Source: Clostridiales bacterium (GTDB lineage: Bacteria; Bacillota; Clostridia; Caldicoprobacterales; DTU083). From it: DNA of 64,000 bases. Positions 54,576 through 64,000 of the stretch are shown one piece after another. The notes beneath the pieces were generated by a model that did not search any database, was not told the DNA's origin, and saw nothing but the letters and a program-made list of their open reading frames with translations. Both the position numbers and the translations under genes were made by a program. The DNA is taken from the NCBI GenBank assembly GCA_012842605.1, contig DUSN01000080.1, forward strand, positions 111,132-175,131. The letters are read 5' to 3'. Numbering within the stretch: the first letter of the stretch is position 1; the number at the start of each line of letters is the position of its first letter.

Positions 54576-54616
54576 CCCCCTGTAGTAAACAGAGTTTTTT
54601 CTGTTGCTTCAGGGGG
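54576..54616. other. Two-tier hairpin between secF and the binding-protein gene
   Basis: CCCCCTG pairs with CAGGGGG and, inside the loop, AACAGA pairs with TCTGTT. A second, smaller inverted repeat AAACTAC/GTAGTTT lies at 54650-54673. Neither is followed by a T run on the plus strand; on the minus strand they are possible weak terminators for the binding-protein gene. Otherwise this 285-base interval is empty. Confidence 0.45.
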
Positions 54617-54695
54617 GAAATCAAAACACTATTTTAACTTGAGAATACAAAACTACTTTTAAGTTGGTAGTTTAATTTAAACTCCAAGGATTATA

Positions 54696-55700
54696 TTATT
54701 TCCCATTTATTACCTTGTTGGCAAATGTATTATTTATGACATCCTCATATACAGCCCGCTTATCCAGTTCGCCGGCGGTTTCAATAATATCCTGCAGTCT
54801 TTCAAAGGATTCCTTGGTCATTACCGGATTATCAGGCCATGTATCCTGATCCTTATACCGTTTAACAACCTTGGTCAGCAGTTCCAGGTCACTGTCAGGG
54901 AAAGCCGGCTTGATTACTTCAGCTATTTTTTCAGGAGTATTATCCTTTACAAATTGCTGTCCCTTATAAATAGCTCTTGTAAACCGCAAAATCAGGTCCT
55001 CATTTTTCTCAATAAAGCTTTTCTTTGCAGCATAGGCTGTATATGGCACATTGCCTGCAGCAGCGCCTACGGAAGCTACCACATATCCGCTGCCTTCAAG
55101 TTCCAGGCTGGACGCTACAGGCTCGAACAAGGCTACATAATCACCCGTGCCGCCTGTAAAAGCACCGGCCATGAGGTCAAATTGTATGTTGGTCAGGAAC
55201 TCCAGATCTTCGTTTGGCACCAGGCCATGACTGCGAAGGACATACTCTAATGTCATGGCAGGCACACCGCCTTTTCGGCCGCCTATTATGGTTTTTCCGG
55301 CCAGGTTCTCCCATTTGAAATCAGGTTCAGGATTTCTGCCAACCAGGAATGAGCCGTCCTTCTGCGTTAATTGAGCAAATACAACTGCGTGGTCTTCTTT
55401 GCCTTCATTGTATACATAAATGGAAGCCTCGGGACCCATAAAACCGATATCAGCCTGACCTGCCAATAAAGCTGTCATTACCTTGTCGGCACCACCTCCG
55501 TTATACAGTTCAATTTCAATGCCTTCATCTTCAAAGTATCCTTCATAAATTGCTACATACTGCGGTGCATAGAAAATAGAATGAGTTACTTCCCATAATC
55601 TGACTTTTGAGGATTTTTGCCCGCCTGCACAACCTGTTAAAATCAAAGTCAGCAGCAATGTTAGTGTAAGTAAAAGAACCAACCCTTTTCTTCGCTTCAT
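54696..55700 (-). CDS. NMT1/THI5-like ABC substrate-binding lipoprotein
   Basis: A 334-residue binding protein of the SsuA/ThiY type. It has a lipoprotein signal peptide ending LTGC with the lipid-carrying Cys24, then the IFYAPQYVAIYEGYFEDEG and GGADKVMTALLAGQADIGFMG segments found in NMT1/THI5-like proteins. These bind sulfonates, taurine, nitrate or thiamine precursors. No TPP riboswitch is visible upstream. It is likely the partner of the SsuBC-like pair at 49997-51581 on the same strand, 3 kb downstream with secDF in between. It has a GGAGGGG ribosome site. Confidence 0.88.
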   Translation of the reverse strand: MKRRKGLVLLLTLTLLLTLILTGCAGGQKSSKVRLWEVTHSIFYAPQYVAIYEGYFEDEGIEIELYNGGGADKVMTALLAGQADIGFMGPEASIYVYNEGKEDHAVVFAQLTQKDGSFLVGRNPEPDFKWENLAGKTIIGGRKGGVPAMTLEYVLRSHGLVPNEDLEFLTNIQFDLMAGAFTGGTGDYVALFEPVASSLELEGSGYVVASVGAAAGNVPYTAYAAKKSFIEKNEDLILRFTRAIYKGQQFVKDNTPEKIAEVIKPAFPDSDLELLTKVVKRYKDQDTWPDNPVMTKESFERLQDIIETAGELDKRAVYEDVINNTFANKVINGK

Positions 55701-55798
55701 GATACCCCTCCTTGAAATACATGACTTAATACTTTATAATATTCATGTGAATATAAATTGTGAAAGCTGTGACAAGATCAATTTCTTGAAAATAACAG

Positions 55799-55827
55799 GT
55801 GACAAAATATAAAAACAATGTTATAAT
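55799..55827 (+). promoter_or_regulatory. Promoter of the tRNA pair
   Basis: GTGACA at 55799 and a perfect TATAAT at 55822 with an exact 17-base spacer, about 58 bases upstream of the first tRNA. Confidence 0.75.
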
Positions 55828-55829
55828 AC

Positions 55830-55883
55830 TTGACTGTAGCGTGTTTGTTGACTTTTGCATGTTTGCTGATTGCAGCATGTTAG
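55830..55883 (+). repeat. Three tandem 18-bp imperfect repeats in the tRNA leader
   Basis: Copies are at 55830-55847, 55848-55865 and 55866-55883. They share a TTGACT/CTGATT start and a GCRTGTTTG-like end. They occupy nearly the whole transcribed leader between the promoter and tRNA-Thr. Confidence 0.7.
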
Positions 55884-55885
55884 TT

Positions 55886-55961
55886 GCCAATATAGCTCAG
55901 CAGGTAGAGCAGCAGTTTCGTAAACTGCAGGTCAGGGGTTCGAGCCCCCTTATTGGCTCCA
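55886..55961 (+). tRNA. tRNA-Thr(CGT)
   Basis: A 76-base cloverleaf: acceptor GCCAATA/TATTGGC, D arm, anticodon stem GCAGT/ACTGC with loop TTCGTAA (anticodon CGT, codon ACG), T arm GGGGTTCGAGCCCC, discriminator T and encoded CCA. Confidence 0.95.
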
Positions 55962-55968
55962 GGAATGT

Positions 55969-56045
<77 letters not shown>

Positions 56046-56047
56046 TA

Positions 56048-56087
56048 GAATTCGGAGGTTTATAAAATACTTCCGGATTCTTTTTTT
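56048..56087 (+). terminator. Terminator after the tRNA pair
   Basis: About 11 pairs starting GAATTCGGA with its complement TCCGGATTC (one G-U), then seven T residues, 3 bases after tRNA-Pro. Confidence 0.9.
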
Positions 56088-56175
56088 ATGTCTATAAGTC
56101 ATAAAGTATTTTATCTGAACTACATAATAATCAACTGCATAAAATAAACTATAAATATTATTTTAATTTACAATT

Positions 56176-56216
56176 TTCGATTTTTGAGGAAGGAATTTCT
56201 TCGACTAAAATCGAAT
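56176..56216 (+). promoter_or_regulatory. Sigma-H-like promoter inside an inverted repeat, upstream of pgsA
   Basis: GAAGGAATT at 56189 and ATCGAAT at 56210 are 12 bases apart, matching the sigma-H consensus (RnAGGAwww, 11-12 bases, RnnGAAT). The whole site lies in a perfect 9-bp inverted repeat TTCGATTTT/AAAATCGAA (56176-56184 and 56207-56215). TTCGACT in the spacer is one mismatch from a Spo0A box on the other strand. The role at pgsA is inference. Confidence 0.5.
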
Positions 56217-56264
56217 ATGTAATTTGACTCGGAGAAACAAGCAAAATCAGATCGGAGGCTTTCT

Positions 56265-56783
56265 ATGAACGTGCCAAATGCACTTACCCTGACCAGATTT
56301 ATTCTTATAGGCTTGTATCCTTTTTTATATTTCAACGAGGGATTGTCTCATAATAAGCTTTGGGCTTTTGCAGTATTTCTTATTGCAGGCCTTACTGATG
56401 TATTGGACGGGGTAATTGCCCGGCGTTTCGGTCTGGTTACCAAATGGGGGAAACTGATGGACCCTCTGGCCGACAAGCTGATGCTGATAACCGTTCTGGT
56501 CTGCCTGTTTCTTGACGGAGTGGTTTCACTCTGGGTTATTATAATTATTGCACTCAAGGAACTGCTGATGATTTTGGGGGCAGCATTCCTGTATAAAAAC
56601 CGCAAAGTTGTTGTACAGGCTAATTTTTATGGAAAATTGGCCACATTTTTGTTTTATATTGCAATAACGGCATTGGTTTTCAGGGTTCCTTACTCCGGTT
56701 ACATCTTAGGCATTGCGGTCCTAAGTACAATTTTGGCATTAATACAATATGCAGCACTGAATTTCAAGAGAAAAAGTGATTGA
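56265..56783 (+). CDS. pgsA: CDP-diacylglycerol-glycerol-3-phosphate 3-phosphatidyltransferase
   Basis: A 172-residue membrane enzyme making phosphatidylglycerophosphate. The CDP-alcohol phosphotransferase motif DGVIARRFG with G and D residues spaced as DGxxARx8Gx3Dx3D runs through KWGKLMDPLADK. Four or five hydrophobic helices. NVPNALTLTRFILI is the usual PgsA start. GGAGG precedes the ATG. The stop codon overlaps the -35 of the valS promoter. Confidence 0.93.
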   Translation: MNVPNALTLTRFILIGLYPFLYFNEGLSHNKLWAFAVFLIAGLTDVLDGVIARRFGLVTKWGKLMDPLADKLMLITVLVCLFLDGVVSLWVIIIIALKELLMILGAAFLYKNRKVVVQANFYGKLATFLFYIAITALVFRVPYSGYILGIAVLSTILALIQYAALNFKRKSD

Positions 56784-56807
56784 CAAAGTCTGCATATTGG
56801 GTATAAT
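56780..56807 (+). promoter_or_regulatory. Promoter of valS
   Basis: TTGACA at 56780 overlaps the pgsA stop; TATAAT at 56802 follows after 16 bases. Confidence 0.8.
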
Positions 56808-56825
56808 AAAGACAATATTTCAGGC

Positions 56826-57040
56826 AATGAGAAAGAGGAGTACACGCCAGGCATTCTACAGAGAAGGAAGCTCACCGGCTGAAAGGCTTCCCAGAACAGC
56901 AGCGTGGAAGGTCGCTTTTGAGCCTTGCAGCTGAAATTTCAATTAGGCTGCAACGGGGAGCTCCCGTTACAGGGCATAGAGGGCCGGTTTGCCTTTTGAT
57001 TTGTATTTTAAATGGCAGCCGGAACAAAGGTGGTACCGCG
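56826..57040 (+). promoter_or_regulatory. T-box riboswitch, valine specifier
   Basis: The leader has the AGTA loop-E bases at 56839-56842 opposite GAA at 56907-56909, the valine codon GTC at 56911-56913 as specifier, and the T-box bulge AAAGGTGGTACCGCG at 57026-57040 that reads the tRNA acceptor end. Uncharged tRNA-Val should stabilise the antiterminator and switch on valS. Confidence 0.92.
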
Positions 57041-57044
57041 AAAC

Positions 57045-57074
57045 AGCTTTCGTCCTTTAGGCGAAAGCTTTTTT
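57045..57074 (+). terminator. T-box terminator before valS
   Basis: AGCTTTCG/CGAAAGCT, 8 bp, 9-base loop, followed by TTTTTTA. It is the alternative to the T-box antiterminator. Confidence 0.92.
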
Positions 57075-57114
57075 ATATTTTGGCAGCAATCATTACTGGA
57101 TGGAGGTTTCCTTG

Positions 57115-59772
57115 ATGTCTGAAAAGCAAAGCATTGCAAAAACTTATGACCCGAAGCTGGTAGAGGATCGGTTATATAAGGAATGGGAGGAAAAGGGATA
57201 TTTCCATGCTGAAGTGGATGAAAATAGAGAACCCTTCTGCATTGTTATTCCGCCGCCGAATATAACCGGACAGCTGCATATGGGCCATGCTCTTGATAAT
57301 ACATGGCAGGATATCATAATCCGCTGGAAACGCATGCAGGGATATTCGGCCCTGTGGCTGCCCGGCACCGATCATGCCAGTATCGCAACCGAAGTAAAGA
57401 TTGTGGAAAAGCTGGCTGAGGAAGGCTTGACCAAGAATGATTTAGGCAGGGACGGATTCCTGGAAAGAGCATGGGAGTGGAAGAGACAATATGGCAGCAG
57501 GATTGTTGACCAGCTGAAGAAATTAGGCTCATCCTGTGACTGGGCGAGAGAACGGTTCACCATGGACGAGGGTTGCAGCAGGGCTGTAACGGAAGTATTC
57601 GTCCGCCTGTATGAAAAAGGCCTTATCTATCAGGGCGACCGGATTATAAACTGGTGCCCCGACTGCAAAACGGCTCTTTCTGACGCAGAAGTAGAGTATG
57701 AAGAAAGACAGGGCTACTTCTGGCACATTGCTTACCCTGTTAAGGACAGCAGCGAATATGTTGTTGTTGCCACCACCCGACCGGAAACCATGCTGGGCGA
57801 TACAGCAGTCGCTGTTCATCCTGACGATGAAAGGTATAAGCATCTCATCGGAAAGACAGTAATCCTGCCCCTGATGAACCGTGAAATTCCTGTAATAGCC
57901 GATACCTATGTGGAAAGAGAATTTGGTACCGGTGTTGTTAAGATTACGCCTGCCCACGATCCCAATGACTTTGAAGTAGGACAGCGCCACCAGCTGCCTG
58001 TAGTCCGCGTAATGAATGATGACGGGACAATGAATGAACTGGCAGGCAAATATGAAGGAATGGACCGCTATGAAGCCAGGAAGGCGATTGTAGAGGATCT
58101 GAAGGAACTGGGCCTGCTTAGAAAGACAGAAGAGCACAAGCACAATGTAGGCGAATGCTACCGCTGCTCTACAGTCGTGGAACCGATTGTCTCCAAGCAA
58201 TGGTTTGTTAAAATGAAACCGCTGGCAGAGCCGGCCATCGAGGCAGTTCGCTCAGGCAGAATCCGATTTGTGCCGGAACGCTTCGAGAAAATCTATTTCA
58301 ACTGGATGGAAAACATACGTGACTGGTGTATTTCCAGGCAGCTTTGGTGGGGCCATCGCATTCCTGCATATTATTGCGACAGCTGCGGTGAAACCATCGT
58401 CTCCAGGGAAGCCCCAACCAAATGCAAGTGCGGTCATGAGCATTTCCATCAGGATGAAGATGTACTGGATACCTGGTTCAGCTCGGCTTTATGGCCATTC
58501 TCCACCCTTGGCTGGCCGGATGACACTGAGGACCTTAGATATTTCTACCCCACCAATGTACTGGTAACAGGGTATGATATTATATTCTTCTGGGTAGCCC
58601 GGATGATCTTCTCCGGTCTAGAGCATATGAAGGAGATACCCTTCCGTGATGTTCTGATCCACGGCATAGTGAGGGATTCCCAGGGCAGGAAAATGAGCAA
58701 ATCCCTGGGCAACGGCATTGACCCGCTGGAGATCATTGACAAATATGGCGCTGATGCATTGCGTTTAAGCCTTATCATGGGCAATTCACCCGGAAATGAC
58801 ATGCGCTTCTATTATGAAAAGGTGGAAGCCAACCGCAACTTTGCCAATAAAATCTGGAATGCCACCCGCTTTATACTGATGAATCTTGAGAACATGCAAG
58901 GCAAACCGCTTGTTCCGGGCAGACTGGAGATCGCTGATAAATGGATTATAAGCCGTTATAACCGGCTGGCAGGTGAAGTAACCGACAACCTGAACAAATA
59001 TGAACTGGGTCTGGCTGCTCAGAAGATTTATGACTTTATCTGGGATGAATTCTGCGACTGGTATATTGAAATGGTTAAGCCAAGACTGTACGGAACAGAT
59101 GACGCAGAAAGAGGCACTGCCCTGTATGTCCTGACATATGTTCTCTCCAATGCACTGAAGCTCTTGCATCCTTTTGCTCCGTTTATTACAGAGGAGCTGT
59201 GGCAGCATCTGCCCCATGAAGGCGAAAGCATCATGATTTCTTCCTGGCCTGAAGTAAATGCGGCAGAGCTGGATGATGCAGCAGAGGCTGAAATGGCAGC
59301 TATCATGGATGCTATAAGGGCAGTAAGGAATATCAGGGCTGAAATGGATGTGCCGCCATCCCGGAAGGCAAAGCTTATCCTGGTTTCAGAACCTGAAAAT
59401 ACAAGCCTGTTCCGGAATGCAAGGATATACTTTGAAAAGCTGGCCGGTGCTTCTGAAGTGGAGATAAAAGAAGATAAAGACAACCTGCCGCCCAATGCTG
59501 TATCTGTTGTTACCGGCAAAGTGCAGATTTTCATTCCTCTTGAAGACTTGATTGACTACGAAAAGGAAATGGAGCGCCTGCTTAAGGAAAAGGAAAACCT
59601 GGAGAAAGAGCTGGAAAGAGTCAACGGCAAGCTGTCCAATGAGAATTTTGTTAAGAAAGCACCTCCGGCGGTTGTACAGGAGGAACGGAACAAGAAGGAA
59701 AAATACCAAACCATGATGGATAAGGTGCTGGAACAGATTGCCGGCATGGAAAAACTGAAAGCTGTAAGATAG
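57115..59772 (+). CDS. valS: Valyl-tRNA synthetase
   Basis: An 885-residue class I synthetase. The HIGH-type motif is HMGH at 55-58, the KMSKS motif at 526-530, with the editing domain between them ([10 protein letters not shown]) and the anticodon-binding domain after. The last 70 residues are the coiled-coil typical of ValRS ([17 protein letters not shown]). ATG 57115 follows GGAGG by 6 bases. Under T-box control. Confidence 0.98.
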   Translation: MSEKQSIAKTYDPKLVEDRLYKEWEEKGYFHAEVDENREPFCIVIPPPNITGQLHMGHALDNTWQDIIIRWKRMQGYSALWLPGTDHASIATEVKIVEKLAEEGLTKNDLGRDGFLERAWEWKRQYGSRIVDQLKKLGSSCDWARERFTMDEGCSRAVTEVFVRLYEKGLIYQGDRIINWCPDCKTALSDAEVEYEERQGYFWHIAYPVKDSSEYVVVATTRPETMLGDTAVAVHPDDERYKHLIGKTVILPLMNREIPVIADTYVEREFGTGVVKITPAHDPNDFEVGQRHQLPVVRVMNDDGTMNELAGKYEGMDRYEARKAIVEDLKELGLLRKTEEHKHNVGECYRCSTVVEPIVSKQWFVKMKPLAEPAIEAVRSGRIRFVPERFEKIYFNWMENIRDWCISRQLWWGHRIPAYYCDSCGETIVSREAPTKCKCGHEHFHQDEDVLDTWFSSALWPFSTLGWPDDTEDLRYFYPTNVLVTGYDIIFFWVARMIFSGLEHMKEIPFRDVLIHGIVRDSQGRKMSKSLGNGIDPLEIIDKYGADALRLSLIMGNSPGNDMRFYYEKVEANRNFANKIWNATRFILMNLENMQGKPLVPGRLEIADKWIISRYNRLAGEVTDNLNKYELGLAAQKIYDFIWDEFCDWYIEMVKPRLYGTDDAERGTALYVLTYVLSNALKLLHPFAPFITEELWQHLPHEGESIMISSWPEVNAAELDDAAEAEMAAIMDAIRAVRNIRAEMDVPPSRKAKLILVSEPENTSLFRNARIYFEKLAGASEVEIKEDKDNLPPNAVSVVTGKVQIFIPLEDLIDYEKEMERLLKEKENLEKELERVNGKLSNENFVKKAPPAVVQEERNKKEKYQTMMDKVLEQIAGMEKLKAVR

Positions 59773-59794
59773 TATAAATTAAAAAAATAGAAAG

Positions 59795-59875
59795 ACAGTG
59801 CAGAAAGCAAGAACAGAAAAAAGAACAGTAAAACAGCAAAATGAAACAGTTAAACGGAACAGTGTAATTGAACAG
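59795..59875 (+). repeat. A-rich stretch with repeated ACAG in the valS 3' region
   Basis: Seven ACAG copies at 59795, 59813, 59825, 59833, 59846, 59859 and 59872 in an A-rich, U-poor RNA strand between the valS stop and its terminator; the last four are 13 bases apart. The remaining part of this 395-base intergenic interval holds only the terminator and the lacZ promoter. Confidence 0.4.
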
Positions 59876-59883
59876 CAAAATAG

Positions 59884-59927
59884 AGCTGGCTCTAAATATG
59901 ATAGTATTTAAGCCAGCTTCCTTTTTT
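59884..59927 (+). terminator. Terminator of valS
   Basis: AGCTGGCT/AGCCAGCT (8 bp) extended by an inner TAAATA/TATTTA stem, then CCTTTTTT. Confidence 0.9.
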
Positions 59928-60007
59928 CAAGTTTTTTCTGTTTTAGCTTAAAGAATAGCCATTTAGCGGCAATGACTTTTAGGCTTAAATTTTGTTTACA
60001 AAGCATG

Positions 60008-60036
60008 TTTACACCGGTGAATGTAAAATATATAAT
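60008..60036 (+). promoter_or_regulatory. Promoter and possible operator of the beta-galactosidase gene
   Basis: TTTACA at 60008 and TATAAT at 60031 with a 17-base spacer. TGTTTACA occurs twice (59993 and 60006, 13 bases apart) and TGTAAA follows at 60022, forming an inverted repeat around CACCGGTG across the -35. This is a good candidate for a LacI- or AraC-type operator. Confidence 0.65.
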
Positions 60037-60077
60037 TCCAATATGGAAAATCAATATGGATAATATGGATAAATTAG

Positions 60078-63275
<3,198 letters not shown>

Positions 63276-63289
63276 GCACAAATAGCGCA

Positions 63290-63322
63290 GCTGATGGAGT
63301 TACCTTTGGTTTCTCCATCAGC
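63290..63322 (+). terminator. Hairpin between lacZ and folC
   Basis: A 10-bp stem GCTGATGGAG/CTCCATCAGC with a 13-base loop, 15 bases after lacZ. The following GCTTAGTT has no T run, so it is a weak or factor-assisted terminator. Confidence 0.5.
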
Positions 63323-63362
63323 GCTTAGTTAAACTAAATGAGAATGACAGGAAAGTGAATAT

Positions 63363-64000
63363 ATGAACTACCAGGAAGCAGTGCAATTTATTCATAGTAC
63401 ATTGAAGTTTGGGTCCAAGCTTGGATTGCAGAATATTACTGAGTTATTGAGACGGCTGGGTGATCCCCATAAGGAATTCCGGTCGGTGCATATTGCCGGA
63501 ACCAACGGAAAAGGGTCGGTTGCGGCTATGACAACAAGTATCCTGTACCAGGCCGGTTACAAGGTGGGAATGTTTATCTCTCCCTACCTGGAGCGGTTTA
63601 CTGAAAGAATTCAGATTAATTTTCAGGAAATACCCGAAGATGAACTGGCCTGCCTGACTGGTCTGGTTAAAGAGCAGATAGATTCAATGGTAAGGGACGG
63701 ATATAACCATCCCACTGAGTTTGAGGTAGTTACTGCAATAGGTTTCCTTTGGTTTGCCCGGCAGAGAATAGACGTAGCTGTTGTGGAAGTAGGCCTGGGA
63801 GGAAGGCTGGATGCCACCAATGTAGTTAAGCCCATGGTATCGGTTATTACATCCATCAGCTATGACCATACAAATATACTGGGACATACTCTCTCGGAAA
63901 TTGCCTTTGAAAAGGGCGGAATAATCAAGCCGGGTGTACCCGTTGTTTCCTACCCGCAGCTCCCGGAAGCCGAAAAGGTAATTGTTGATCTAGCCAGGGA
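63363..64000 (+). CDS. folC: Folylpolyglutamate/dihydrofolate synthase (3' end outside the window)
   Basis: The first 212 residues of a Mur-ligase-family enzyme adding glutamates to folate. The P-loop is HIAGTNGKGSVAAM near residue 45; SPYLERFTERIQIN and VEVGLGGRLDATNVV follow in the expected order, then YDHTNILGHTLSEIAFEKGGIIKPG. The frame stays open to the window end. GGAAAGTGA precedes the ATG. It provides the polyglutamylated folates used by enzymes such as PurN and PurH. Confidence 0.95.
   Translation, partial: MNYQEAVQFIHSTLKFGSKLGLQNITELLRRLGDPHKEFRSVHIAGTNGKGSVAAMTTSILYQAGYKVGMFISPYLERFTERIQINFQEIPEDELACLTGLVKEQIDSMVRDGYNHPTEFEVVTAIGFLWFARQRIDVAVVEVGLGGRLDATNVVKPMVSVITSISYDHTNILGHTLSEIAFEKGGIIKPGVPVVSYPQLPEAEKVIVDLAR

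Noticed and set aside
55701..55800. TPP riboswitch before the NMT1/THI5-like gene
   Set aside because: No conserved TPP aptamer segments are present on the minus strand, so a thiamine-precursor role is not supported.
55830..55883. Repeats as a CRISPR array
   Set aside because: The units are directly tandem without spacers, only three and imperfect, and no cas gene is present.

Overview
The window is a 64-kb chromosomal segment of a spore-forming, anaerobic, moderately low-GC Bacillota of the class Clostridia. The evidence is an alpha/beta-type small acid-soluble spore protein, a SpoIID-family protein, a sigma-H-like promoter, T-box, L-box and purine riboswitches, strong AGGAGG ribosome-binding sites with frequent GTG/TTG starts, and compact co-directional operons. 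I cannot name the genus. No CRISPR array, insertion sequence, prophage or rRNA was seen. Every recognised gene is intact apart from those cut by the window ends.

Layout. 1-6.4 kb: a glycan cluster with a transglutaminase-like/thioredoxin-like protein (5' end outside the window), two GH29 alpha-L-fucosidases flanking a CBM9-like protein, and a GH130 phosphorylase. None of those whose N-terminus is visible has a signal peptide, so it probably handles imported fucosylated or mannosylated oligosaccharides in the cytoplasm. 6.6-11.6 kb: a large ArsR-type regulator followed by a two-gene ABC exporter. 11.6-19 kb: guanine riboswitch and purECFMNHD, the IMP pathway. 19-21.2 kb: a small acidic protein on the minus strand and a second guanine riboswitch controlling an AzgA-type purine permease. 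21.3-24.5 kb, minus strand: asd-dapA-dapB behind a lysine riboswitch. 24.6-32.8 kb: mostly single genes (M20 amidohydrolase, YesL-like protein, SASP, methyltransferase, cold-shock protein, Hsp33, TPR protein, DUF3006-like protein, YkvI-like protein, MsrA).

32.8-43.2 kb holds the most distinctive locus. A DeoR repressor and a TPR membrane protein diverge from an L-ascorbate-type PTS operon: ulaG, EIIA, EIIC, EIIB, a HAD phosphatase, an unrecognised beta-propeller-like protein, ulaE, then a complete EI and HPr. ulaD and ulaF are absent. The divergent intergenic region carries GAAC-containing repeats about two helical turns apart, plausible DeoR operators.

43.3-64 kb: DUF1189 membrane protein, CCA-adding enzyme, SpoIID-like protein, DUF2207 membrane protein, an SsuBC-like ABC importer whose likely NMT1/THI5-type binding protein lies 3 kb away beyond secDF, tRNA-Thr(CGT) and tRNA-Pro(CGG), pgsA, T-box-controlled valS, a GH2 beta-galactosidase, and the 5' part of folC. 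Best leads for new biology are the beta-propeller-like protein in the ascorbate operon, the PurF with an altered glutaminase site, the non-canonical transglutaminase-like protein in the fucosidase cluster, and a sigma-H-like hairpin promoter in front of pgsA.
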